Shown in pieces: positions 43,798 to 52,250 of a DNA stretch of 60,936 bases. Origin of the DNA: Dehalococcoidia bacterium (GTDB taxonomy: Bacteria; Chloroflexota; Dehalococcoidia; Lucifugimonadales; Australimonadaceae); NCBI GenBank assembly GCA_022449765.1, contig JAKUPZ010000011.1, forward strand, positions 1 to 60,936. Reading direction: 5' to 3'. The translations under genes and the position numbers were made by a program. How positions within the stretch are numbered: the first letter of the stretch is position 1; the number at the start of each line of letters is the position of its first letter. The notes under the pieces were generated by a model that saw only the letters and a list, made by a program, of their open reading frames with translations, searched no databases and was not told where the DNA came from.

Positions 43798-45045
43798 TTA
43801 ATTTGATTTTCTAGAAACTTGCCTTTCAAAAGTTTCAGGAGCCATCATCGCAAAGATTAAAGTGCAGAGAACTATCGCGCCGCATATTAAGAAAAATGTG
43901 GTTTGTAATTCAAAGTATGTTGCAAGCAATCCGGCACTCAACGGTCCGATTACTTGCCCAAAACTAAGCATGAAATGGTACGCCCCTATAAAAGCGCCTC
44001 TATGATCAACGGGAGCCAGATCCATAGCATATGTCAAAATAGTATTCGAATTGGTACCTTCCGCAACTGCAAACGCCGTAACTGCAAAGAATGCCGTTAC
44101 CAAGCCTGCAACCGTCCCTAACAAGAAAGTAGCTAGGATCGTTGCAAGTAGACCGGCAATAATAAGTTTTTTGCGACCGTACCTATCAAGCAATACACCT
44201 ATAGGCATAGTCAGAATTAAGGTTATAAGGCCTGCCACTCCAACTAAATTACCGATGGCTGTAGGATCAAGTCCTCCTGCATTTTGAGCATGAATAGGGA
44301 AATATGTTCTGAAAACACCAGGCCCGAGACCTACGGTACCGAATGCAAAAGTAGCTGCAACTAATCCCGCAAATGGACGATTTGCAAACATACTTAAGGA
44401 GCTAAGCCCTTTCCTTGCAGCAATATGTTCGTTCAAGACAGGTGCTTCACTCTTAATAGGCTTTGTTTCCGGAATCATTGTCAGCGTGACCAGCAAAACA
44501 ACTAAGCGAGTGAGTGCAATGAAAATAAAAACCCACCGAAGATCAAATAAGCCTGCAATAATACCCCCAACCACTGGCCCAGCTAATAACCCAACCCGTT
44601 GCGCCGTATTCCTTAAGGCAACTCCTCTTCCGCGGTTACCGGCGTTCGTTACATCTGCTACCAATACACCGGACGAAACTACCCAGAAGGCTATAGCTAG
44701 TCCGGCAAAAACTTCTAGCACCGCGTATTGAAAAAAATTTGTTGAGAAAGCCTGTAAAACTAATACAGTTCCATGGCCGATTGCACCAATCATTATTAAT
44801 GGTTTTCTACCCCATCTGTCGGAAAGATAGCCAGTTATAGGTCCAGATATCATTCTTGGACCAGCGCTCAATGAGGAGATCAAACCGACGAAAAATAACG
44901 ATACTCCAAAGGAAAGTGTAAAAAGAGGCCTAGCTACCCATAGAGCACCAGTTCCAAAACCCCAGCTAAAAAAAATAATGACTATTGGAAGTGCAAGGCC
45001 TGATAGATTACCTTCAGTCTCAAATTTTGATTTTTTAAAAATCAA
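43798..45045 (-). CDS. MFS transporter
   Basis: A 415-residue, 12-helix major facilitator. The A-motif loops GYLSDRWGRKPLIM (residues about 73-86) and GVLLDRYGRKKLII (second half) are clear. The aromatic-acid or multidrug DHA1-type are the nearest recognisable groups. It overlaps the CoA-transferase gene by 4 bp (ATGA-type coupling), so it likely transports the operon's substrate or product. Direction cannot be inferred. Confidence 0.92.
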   Translation of the reverse strand: MIFKKSKFETEGNLSGLALPIVIIFFSWGFGTGALWVARPLFTLSFGVSLFFVGLISSLSAGPRMISGPITGYLSDRWGRKPLIMIGAIGHGTVLVLQAFSTNFFQYAVLEVFAGLAIAFWVVSSGVLVADVTNAGNRGRGVALRNTAQRVGLLAGPVVGGIIAGLFDLRWVFIFIALTRLVVLLVTLTMIPETKPIKSEAPVLNEHIAARKGLSSLSMFANRPFAGLVAATFAFGTVGLGPGVFRTYFPIHAQNAGGLDPTAIGNLVGVAGLITLILTMPIGVLLDRYGRKKLIIAGLLATILATFLLGTVAGLVTAFFAVTAFAVAEGTNSNTILTYAMDLAPVDHRGAFIGAYHFMLSFGQVIGPLSAGLLATYFELQTTFFLICGAIVLCTLIFAMMAPETFERQVSRKSN

Positions 45046-46244
45046 ATTGCTTCCACTGCTTCCAATGACTTAATTTCAGCAACAGAATAGCCACAAATAT
45101 TCTTCAAAATCTCTTGGGTGTGCTGGCCCAAAAGCGGTGGCGGGGAAAAATTTTCATCTTGGCCAGTTTTTATAGGATTCCCGGAAGTCTTTATACTACC
45201 TATCGTCGGGTGTTCAATCTCTACTAGCATGTTACGGTGCAAAACCTGTGGGTCAGAAAAGACATCACTCAAATCATTAATGGGAGCTCCAGGGATATCC
45301 CAGTCAACAAATAATGATTTCCATTCTTCTTGATTTTTTGTTTTTATCGCACCATCTAATATTTCTTCCAAGTCTTTTCGGTTTTCCATTCTTCCTGTGG
45401 CTGTTGTAAAGCGAGCATCATTAGATAAATCTGAATAACCAGGGACAGTTGCAGATACCATTTCTGCAGTTTTGAACCAAAACGGCTCAGTTGAGCAATG
45501 AATCTGAACCCATTTATTATCTTTAGTCTTAAACGATTTGGCAGGAATATTGCTAGGGTGACCAGAACCAATTGGTTCTGGTACTACTCCAGAAGCCAAA
45601 TAGAACGCTCCTAAATGAGCTTGAAATGACACCTGCATATCCAGCATGCTGATATCAACACGCTTGCCTTTGCCAGTCCTCGCTCTTTCATGAAGAGCAG
45701 CAAGCACACCAAATGCAAGTCCCCATCCGCCACCAACATCTCCCATGGGAAATCCCATGTAGACTGGATCCTCATTTTTTCTACCGGTTACGCTCATTGC
45801 ACCGCCCATAGCTTGAACAACACCGTCAAATGCGGGTCTTTGGGAATAAGGCCCGTCTTGGCCAAACCCAGAAAGCGAGGCAGAAATAATTGCTGGATTA
45901 ATTTGATTTAATATCTCAAAGTTAATTTTGAGCCGTTCTAATACTCCTGGCCTAAAATTATCTAGTACCACATCAGCATGTTTTGTCAGTTCATAAAAAA
46001 CAGATAAGCCTTCTTCAACCCGCAAGTTTAAAGTCATACTTTTTTTATTTCTATTAAAGCCTAAAAAATATGCACTCTCGCCTTCTAAAAAATATGGGCC
46101 TAATTTACGAGAGGAGTCTCCTGAACCTGGCTGTTCAATTTTTATGACTTCTGCGCCTAAATCGCCAAGCAAGCGACCTGCTAAGGGTCCCCCGAGGACA
46201 TTTGTTAGCTCCAAAACCCTAATATCGCTTAATGGCATACTCAT
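45042..46244 (-). CDS. CoA-transferase family III (CaiB/BaiF)
   Basis: A 400-residue family III CoA-transferase, which moves CoA between carboxylic acids. The N-terminal LSDIRVLELTNVLGGPLAGRLLGDLGAEVIKIEQPGSGD is diagnostic. Then come NRNKKSMTLNLR, DVVLDNFRPGVLERLKI and the catalytic Asp in PMGDVGGGWGLAFGVLAALHER. It would activate an acid for beta-oxidation by the acyl-CoA dehydrogenase encoded just upstream (4-bp overlap). Confidence 0.94.
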   Translation of the reverse strand: MSMPLSDIRVLELTNVLGGPLAGRLLGDLGAEVIKIEQPGSGDSSRKLGPYFLEGESAYFLGFNRNKKSMTLNLRVEEGLSVFYELTKHADVVLDNFRPGVLERLKINFEILNQINPAIISASLSGFGQDGPYSQRPAFDGVVQAMGGAMSVTGRKNEDPVYMGFPMGDVGGGWGLAFGVLAALHERARTGKGKRVDISMLDMQVSFQAHLGAFYLASGVVPEPIGSGHPSNIPAKSFKTKDNKWVQIHCSTEPFWFKTAEMVSATVPGYSDLSNDARFTTATGRMENRKDLEEILDGAIKTKNQEEWKSLFVDWDIPGAPINDLSDVFSDPQVLHRNMLVEIEHPTIGSIKTSGNPIKTGQDENFSPPPLLGQHTQEILKNICGYSVAEIKSLEAVEAI

Positions 46245-47419
46245 AATTGAGACTCGTAAATAAAATCACCAGATGGATAATTTTTTAAGATATTCCTAGC
46301 AATTACTTGCCTTTGTATTTCGTTAGTACCTTCACCTATTATCATAAGCGGAGCGTCTCTGAAATAACGCTCAACAGGTAAATCTTGAATATACCCTGCC
46401 CCTCCGTGAATTCTCATTGCTTCAGTAGCAACATTAAGGCAGGTTTCACTTGCAAAAAGCTTCGCCATCCCAGCTTCAAGGTCCGCCCTGACACCTTCAT
46501 CTTTTTTCTTGGCAGCATCCATAACTAAAAGATGAGCTGCTTTCACCTGTGTCGCCATTTCAGCAAGCTTCTGCTGAATGGCTTGGTGCTCAGCAATTGG
46601 CTTACCAAAAGTTTGCCGCTCTTGAGCGTATTTGACAGCTGCTTCAAGTGCTGCACGTGCAACGCCTACTGCTCTCGAGGCAACATTAATTCTTCCAAGC
46701 TCGAGGCCCGACATCACATGTGAAAAGCCATGACCTTCAAGTCCACCAAGTAAATTAGTTTGCGGAACCCTGTAATCGTCCAAAGCTATCTCTGTCGTCT
46801 CAACACCACGGTAGCCTAATTTAGGTATATCTCGTAATACACTCAAATTCTCAGATTTCTCCCCAAGTAAGATACTTATGCCTTTATGCTTAGGCTCGAT
46901 ATCAGTATCTGTCTTGCAAACAATGGCGTAAATTGAGCTATATCGGCCATTAGTAATGTACATTTTGCGTCCATTTAGGACATACTCATCTCCATCCAAT
47001 ATGGCTGTGGTCTGAATTGCCGCAACATCAGTTCCTGCCTCCGGCTCAGTTATGCATAAAGCAGCGCGCTTCTCGCCAGATGCCATTAATGGTAGGAAGT
47101 TTTGCTTTTGGTCTTCTGTACCTGACATTTGGATCATATTGGCGACAAGTAGATGCGTATTGAGTATACCTGTAAGGCTCATCCAGCCCTTGGCTAGCTC
47201 TTCAATCATTAACGAATATGACTCAACTCCAATCCCACTGCCCCCATATTTTTCAGGTATAGTTGCACCGAAAAATCCAAGTTCTTTCATTTGTTCAACT
47301 AAGTGTTCAGGGTACTTATCGGCATGCTCTAGTTCACTAGCTACCGGAATTACCTCTCGCTTTACGAACTCTCTGACAGTAGCTATTAGGCTTTTTTGGA
47401 ATTCTTTATTCTCGATCAT
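46241..47419 (-). CDS. Acyl-CoA dehydrogenase
   Basis: A 392-residue FAD enzyme oxidising acyl-CoA to enoyl-CoA. FAD/substrate motifs are ALCITEPEAGTDVA and KMYITNG in the middle beta-domain, then QTFGKPIAEHQAIQQKLAEMA and GGAGYIQDLPVERYFRDA. The catalytic Glu is in IGEGTNEIQ. ATG 47419 is preferred (GGAG six bases upstream) over a 47-residue N-terminal extension that would run across the divergent MFS start. It is the first gene of the long minus-strand operon. Confidence 0.94.
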   Translation of the reverse strand: MIENKEFQKSLIATVREFVKREVIPVASELEHADKYPEHLVEQMKELGFFGATIPEKYGGSGIGVESYSLMIEELAKGWMSLTGILNTHLLVANMIQMSGTEDQKQNFLPLMASGEKRAALCITEPEAGTDVAAIQTTAILDGDEYVLNGRKMYITNGRYSSIYAIVCKTDTDIEPKHKGISILLGEKSENLSVLRDIPKLGYRGVETTEIALDDYRVPQTNLLGGLEGHGFSHVMSGLELGRINVASRAVGVARAALEAAVKYAQERQTFGKPIAEHQAIQQKLAEMATQVKAAHLLVMDAAKKKDEGVRADLEAGMAKLFASETCLNVATEAMRIHGGAGYIQDLPVERYFRDAPLMIIGEGTNEIQRQVIARNILKNYPSGDFIYESQL

Positions 47420-47484
47420 CTCAACTCCATGGGCGAGTATATCCGGTTTTAGTAATATGAGCGCACTGATGATGTTTGGACAAA

Positions 47485-48768
47485 ATGAATAGCAGACCCA
47501 ATATACGACCGCGAATATCAATTTTCTGGCCATTTCGCAAAATTTATTATGGATGGGCAATTGTCACTGCCAGCATGTTTTCTGCAGCTGCTAGCGTCCC
47601 AATGCAAGGACCTATCATGGGCGTATTTCAGAGGCCCATTCAAGATGATCTTGGATGGACTTCAACCTCGATTTCCATAGGTTTTGCAATTGGGTCAGGT
47701 ATGGGTGGTATAGGATCAATATGGGTAGGAAGGATTCTAGATAACAGAGGAGCAAGAGGCGTAACTGTCATCTCAGGAGCAATAATAGTCGGTTGCATGA
47801 TTGGCCTAGCTTCAATGACACAAGTCTGGCATTTTTGGGGCTTATTCGGCTTAGCAAGAGGGACAGCAGCAGCTGGTGCACAACTTGCAACTATGGTTGC
47901 ACTAGCTTCATGGTTTGTGAAGAAACGTGGCCGAATTGTTGGATTGTTAGGAGTAGGGCAACGTGTCGGGCAAGTAATAATGCCTATTCCAATTCTTGCA
48001 ATTATTGTAACGCTGGGTTGGCGCGAAGCCTGGCTCGCACTGGCAGGGTTTGCGTTTTTAGCAATTGTTATTCCAAGTGCAATTTACATGAGACGCCGAC
48101 CAGAGGATTATGGCCTCATGCCCGACGGGCAGCACGCCGCTGAGAATCTGCCCGCTAATTCCGTATCCGAATCAGCAGGTGAAGAGCTGTGGACACTTGC
48201 TGAAGCAAAGCGTACAAAGACGCTTTGGGCACTGATTATTGGTCAGGCTGCCGTAATTTTGGCGGTAAATGCAACAAATTTACACATCACAGCAAGCTTT
48301 ATTGACAACGGGCTTACGCAAAGCGCGGCTGTAACAGCGACCACAATTTACCTAGCTGTTGCAGCACTTTCAGTTTTTGGTTGGGGTCTTGTCATGGAAC
48401 ATGTTCATACAAGGTTATTAGCAGTAATATCTGTGGCTTTATATTTTGTTTCAATGATATTAGCGATAGCAGCTAATTCGTTTTTAATTGCAGTATTTTT
48501 CAGCTTAGCCTATGGGTCTGCACTTGGAGTATGGACCGTAGTGAGCAGAATGCTATTCGCTAATTATTTTGGCAGAAAATCTTTTGGTACGATACGTGGT
48601 TTCGCAGCACCCATAATGTCTGGTGTAAGCATGATCGGGCCAATTTTCGCTGGCCTTATAAGGGATTTCACCAATGATTATGATTTTGCATTTTGGGTGT
48701 TCTCGTTAGTTTTCGTCATTGCATTAATTGCGTTTTCCGTTGCAAAACCGGTCAGTAAAAATTCATAA
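47485..48768 (+). CDS. MFS transporter, monocarboxylate/oxalate-formate-like
   Basis: A 427-residue 12-helix transporter. YYGWAIVTASMFSAAASVPMQGPIMGVFQRPIQDDLGWTSTSIS gives the N-terminal helix typical of the OFA/MCT branch, where the YYGW start and the conserved FxxPxxxDLGW motif occur. A-motif GRILDNRGARG follows. The substrate is probably a small carboxylate, by family. ATG 47485 is chosen over TTG 47476. It is divergent from the acyl-CoA dehydrogenase (about 65 bp between starts). Its stop codon lies inside a long terminator hairpin. Confidence 0.9.
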   Translation: MNSRPNIRPRISIFWPFRKIYYGWAIVTASMFSAAASVPMQGPIMGVFQRPIQDDLGWTSTSISIGFAIGSGMGGIGSIWVGRILDNRGARGVTVISGAIIVGCMIGLASMTQVWHFWGLFGLARGTAAAGAQLATMVALASWFVKKRGRIVGLLGVGQRVGQVIMPIPILAIIVTLGWREAWLALAGFAFLAIVIPSAIYMRRRPEDYGLMPDGQHAAENLPANSVSESAGEELWTLAEAKRTKTLWALIIGQAAVILAVNATNLHITASFIDNGLTQSAAVTATTIYLAVAALSVFGWGLVMEHVHTRLLAVISVALYFVSMILAIAANSFLIAVFFSLAYGSALGVWTVVSRMLFANYFGRKSFGTIRGFAAPIMSGVSMIGPIFAGLIRDFTNDYDFAFWVFSLVFVIALIAFSVAKPVSKNS

Positions 48769-48813
48769 TAAAAGCGATGGCGCTCTTGGGCGCCATCGCT
48801 TTTATTATGAATT
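48760..48813. terminator. Bidirectional terminator with a 24-bp perfect stem
   Basis: 48760-48783 pairs exactly with 48790-48813 around a six-base loop. The GC-rich core AGCGATGGCGC/GCGCCATCGCT is flanked by A/T tracts. It is symmetric, so it can stop the convergent MFS and Rieske transcripts. The MFS stop (48766-48768) lies within the stem and the Rieske stop (48812-48814) at its edge. Confidence 0.92.
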
Positions 48814-50077
48814 AATGAGTACCTACCGGGTACATTTCTGGTTTAAGTGCTGACCAATGTTGATCTGCCGGAAGAATACGATCAATAGCACGAATACCGA
48901 TAAATTCTCCTTGGCTACCTCGAGGCGACCCTCCATCACCAGCAACTTTTATAGACTCCAGAAGCAATTTTCGCATTGCAATGATTGCCCGATCGCTTGT
49001 TCCTAGTCGCTCTTGAGTTCTATCAGCTATAACACCCATCGTTTCCTGTAATGCACGATCTTGAGTATTCACTCCCACTATCCCAGTGAAATTTTTCGTG
49101 CGTTGCATGTCCCGATCCAGCATCCAATCATTACCTTTATTTCGCTGAGCAATAAAGGTAGTACGATCAATGTCTACATCCCATTCATTGCCCGTACCTT
49201 CAAGGGCTTTATCCTTAGCGTTCAACGGATTGTCATCCCATGTAAATGTCCAGTTGAAGACCATTGTGGTTTCGTCATCAATGGGAACCCAGCAATGTCC
49301 AGAGCTACGGGGTTGTACTTTTTCACCACTTCTACCAACTTGCCCCGCCCGAATTTGGTGAAAAGGCAATACGTAATGATATGTACGTATGTAATTGCCC
49401 TCATCTTTTGAAAGTGGCCGGGTAGAACTGTAGGTATATCCATAGTCAGTTGTTTCAACTTCCAAATAAGGAGCAGTGGAGCGAGATCGAAGAAGGGTTT
49501 TATCCGATAGGTCGTTGTTATGAAGGAAAGAAGAATGGGAAGTATCTATCCCACCTTCAACTGCTTGAACCCAGTTACATGTCTGGACCAATTTAGTAAT
49601 TCCCCGATGTGTATCAGGCACTGTAGTCCATTCAAACATTGGAGGTGTGGGTACTCGGTCTGCCGGGCCGAGGTAAGCCCATATAACATTACCACCTTCC
49701 CATGTTTTATATGCCTTCGTTTTAACTTTATGCTTAAAGTTACTTTCTACAGGCTCATTCGGCATATCAACGCATTCACCGTTTACATCAAATTTCCACC
49801 CATGGTAGACGCAGCGCAATCCTTCTTCCTCATTCCTTCCAAAATACAAACTAACGCGGCGATGAGGGCAAGCGTCAGGAAGCAACCCAATCCGGCCTTT
49901 TGAGTCGCGAAACGCTACCAGGTCTTCGCCAAGGATTCTTACTCTTACTGGATCACAATCAGCATGTGGAAGTTCGAAATCCATCATAATTGGAATCCAG
50001 TAGAGCCTCATTGTCTCTCCCATAGGGGTTCCTGGTCCAACTTTAGTGATTAAATTGTTATTTTCTGCAGAGAGCAT
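48812..50077 (-). CDS. Rieske non-heme iron oxygenase, large subunit
   Basis: A 421-residue phthalate/vanillate-type oxygenase. Rieske ligands are Cys70, His72, Cys89, His92 (CPHR...CVYH). The iron site is Asp178-x-x-His181-x4-His186 (GIDTSHSSFLH). It shares the N-terminal GPGTPMGE-MR-YW block with the oxygenase at 33242 but is otherwise quite different. ATG 50077 has GGAGG upstream. It is the last gene of the tctC-tctA-tctB operon, which suggests that it oxidises the compound taken up by that TTT system. No reductase is encoded nearby. Confidence 0.93.
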   Translation of the reverse strand: MLSAENNNLITKVGPGTPMGETMRLYWIPIMMDFELPHADCDPVRVRILGEDLVAFRDSKGRIGLLPDACPHRRVSLYFGRNEEEGLRCVYHGWKFDVNGECVDMPNEPVESNFKHKVKTKAYKTWEGGNVIWAYLGPADRVPTPPMFEWTTVPDTHRGITKLVQTCNWVQAVEGGIDTSHSSFLHNNDLSDKTLLRSRSTAPYLEVETTDYGYTYSSTRPLSKDEGNYIRTYHYVLPFHQIRAGQVGRSGEKVQPRSSGHCWVPIDDETTMVFNWTFTWDDNPLNAKDKALEGTGNEWDVDIDRTTFIAQRNKGNDWMLDRDMQRTKNFTGIVGVNTQDRALQETMGVIADRTQERLGTSDRAIIAMRKLLLESIKVAGDGGSPRGSQGEFIGIRAIDRILPADQHWSALKPEMYPVGTH

Positions 50078-50115
50078 ATTTCCTCCCAAAATCTGAATAA
50101 TCTACGCCATCCAAG

Positions 50116-50658
50116 TTAATTTGCTTGAAAGGCATTCCACCATTCTACAACCAAAGGTGTATTCCACTCAGCCATTAAAATGTCTCCATAAATAAATATC
50201 ATTATGGCTTCGAAAAAAATTGCAGGCAATATTGCCCAGTACCATTTTGCTCCTGCAAAAACCATTAGGTAAAGGATGGTATAACCCGGGACTGCAACAT
50301 GAAATCCAAATAGCCATATGCCTATTAACAAGCCAGCGGTACTTCCAACCAACTTAATCCAACGCTTTGCTACTACATTGTTGTCTGCATCTGCTTCTAA
50401 GAACCCTGTGTCCATAATTTGCGCATCGGGGTCCGAAATTCGAGTTCGAAAGAGGCTAACAATCCTCCAAACCCAAAAGGGAATACCGAAGGCTATAGTT
50501 ATTCTTGGTAATAACCACGCCCCAGTTCCCCATTCTTGTGAATCCCAAAGCATGTATGCAAAAACCGCACCAACTACAGCAAGAAGTACGACTTCACCAA
50601 GGAATTCAACTGAAAGAAATTTTTGACTATTGGTTTTTTCTGAATCAGAGGTAGTCAT
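50116..50658 (-). CDS. tctB: TTT transporter small permease subunit (TctB)
   Basis: A 180-residue protein with about four membrane helices (TctB/DUF1468): FLGEVVLLAVVGAVFAYML, LPRITIAFGIPFWVWRIVSLF, LVGSTAGLLIGIWLFGFHVAVPGYTILYLMVF and the last pair near 145-170. It is the small membrane partner of TctA, encoded six bases upstream. In the paralogous system at 19324 the same domain is fused to TctA. Confidence 0.88.
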   Translation of the reverse strand: MTTSDSEKTNSQKFLSVEFLGEVVLLAVVGAVFAYMLWDSQEWGTGAWLLPRITIAFGIPFWVWRIVSLFRTRISDPDAQIMDTGFLEADADNNVVAKRWIKLVGSTAGLLIGIWLFGFHVAVPGYTILYLMVFAGAKWYWAILPAIFFEAIMIFIYGDILMAEWNTPLVVEWWNAFQAN

Positions 50659-50664
50659 TTGTAC

Positions 50665-52185
50665 CTAATCCTCGGAGCCAGAAGCGGCTTGAGAAGCCTG
50701 TATTTTTGCTGCGTTCCGCTGTACGCGCATTCCTATAACTGCGCCAATAAGCACGACTACTAGGATCGCGATAAATTGCGGACGTTGAAACATTGTCCAC
50801 CCGTAAGTATTCACGGATAGCCAAAGGTATTTTTCAACAACTTCAGCCAAAACTATCGCAATTACAATAGGCGGGCGAGGCCAGCCATAGGCCTTCATAA
50901 AGAGCCCTAAAATACCGGCAATTGCAAACAAAGCCAAATCTCCTAGGGACTGGGACGTCTGGAATACTCCAATAACGATGATCGCCATAACCAAAGGAAA
51001 CAATACATTCGGGGGAATTATTGTAACTCGTGCAATCAGCGGAGCGAACCGCAGTACTATCGGTACTACGATTATGTTCGCAAGTGCGATTGTCCAGACT
51101 AACGCGATTGTAAGGTCCAAATGCTGATCTAGCATTGGAGGCCCTGGTTGAATCCCGACCAAAATTAGCATTGCCAATATTAACGCCATTTGCGGGCTTC
51201 CCGGAATAGAGAAAAATAGAGTTGGGACCAAAACCCCGCCATCAACAGAATTATTCGAAGCTTCAGGTGCAATAACTCCTCTAATATCACCGGTACCAAA
51301 TGTTTCGGAAGCACCTTTTTCAGTCTGGCGTGCCTGCGCATAAGCAATCCAATGAGCTGGTACCGCACCCAATCCCGGCATCATTCCCACAAACGCTCCG
51401 ATCAATGATGATCTAACAATTAACCATTTATGGCGAAGAGCAGCGCGCATGCCTTTCTTTACGTCCCCACTTGAACCAGCTAAAACTTCATCGAGTCTAT
51501 CTGTAGCAATAGAAGTATTACTAACGACCAAGTTTGCTAATTCAGGAATCGCGAACAAACCTAAAAGCATGGGGACCAAAGGCAAACCTTCCCATAAATA
51601 GCCAATACCCAAGTCTGCTCTTACTTCGCCACTAATGGGAGAAAAGCCGATTAAAGCAATTGCAAGTCCAAAAGCTGCGGTAAGTAGCCCTTTCACCATT
51701 GCTCCTGTACTTAGAAGAGCAACTGTGGCGATTCCCAATAGCCCCAAAAGGAAAAATTCAGCTGACCCAAAGACTTTTAGAATTTCACGAGCCACGGGCA
51801 AAACGGCCATCAGGCATGCTGCGCCTACTAATCCACCAATAAGGGAAGATAAATATACGGCGCCTAAAGCTTCACCAGCTCTCCCTTGCCGGGCCATTGG
51901 ATATCCATCAATAATTGTCGCTTGTGATCCACGTGAACCTGGAACTCCGATTAATATTGATGGGATAGGCTCCGTAGCATCATTAGCAGCAGCGTAAAAA
52001 ACAGCAGCAGGCAAAGCAATGAATGGATCAAGCTGAGAAGCAAAGCTTAACAAAAGGATAAAAACAGGTACTCCGCCAGCAATCATCACTCCATTAAACA
52101 GAGCTATTGGCGTAATGATTGCAAACGCAATTAACGGGCCTGGACTGAATAATTGTTGAGCAGCACTAACAGATGCTTCCCACAT
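50665..52185 (-). CDS. tctA: TTT transporter large permease subunit (TctA)
   Basis: A 506-residue permease with about 11-12 helices. Family signatures include ITPIALFNGVMIAGGVPVFILLLSFASQLDP, SILIGVPGSRGSQATIIDGYPMARQGRAGEALG and a second PGLGAVPAHWIAYAQARQTEKG...FGTGDIRGVIAPEASNNSVDGG. The first family block (usually G-x-x-P-G) reads GGVPV here. It drives cation-coupled carboxylate uptake using the TctC receptor. A stem-loop separates it from the upstream tctC gene, which may lower its expression relative to the receptor. Confidence 0.93.
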   Translation of the reverse strand: MWEASVSAAQQLFSPGPLIAFAIITPIALFNGVMIAGGVPVFILLLSFASQLDPFIALPAAVFYAAANDATEPIPSILIGVPGSRGSQATIIDGYPMARQGRAGEALGAVYLSSLIGGLVGAACLMAVLPVAREILKVFGSAEFFLLGLLGIATVALLSTGAMVKGLLTAAFGLAIALIGFSPISGEVRADLGIGYLWEGLPLVPMLLGLFAIPELANLVVSNTSIATDRLDEVLAGSSGDVKKGMRAALRHKWLIVRSSLIGAFVGMMPGLGAVPAHWIAYAQARQTEKGASETFGTGDIRGVIAPEASNNSVDGGVLVPTLFFSIPGSPQMALILAMLILVGIQPGPPMLDQHLDLTIALVWTIALANIIVVPIVLRFAPLIARVTIIPPNVLFPLVMAIIVIGVFQTSQSLGDLALFAIAGILGLFMKAYGWPRPPIVIAIVLAEVVEKYLWLSVNTYGWTMFQRPQFIAILVVVLIGAVIGMRVQRNAAKIQASQAASGSED

Positions 52186-52205
52186 TCATCCCTCCTGGAT
52201 GATAT

Positions 52206-52246
52206 AAATACGCTCGGTACAGGAAATTCCTATACCGAGCGTATTT
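52206..52246 (-). terminator. Attenuating hairpin between tctC and tctA
   Basis: AAATACGCTCGGTA (52206-52219) pairs with 52233-52246 around a 13-base loop. T-rich sequence follows the stem on the minus strand. It lies only five bases after the tctC stop and about 20 bp before the tctA start. It may terminate part of the transcripts or stabilise the tctC mRNA. Confidence 0.75.
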
Positions 52247-52250
52247 AATA

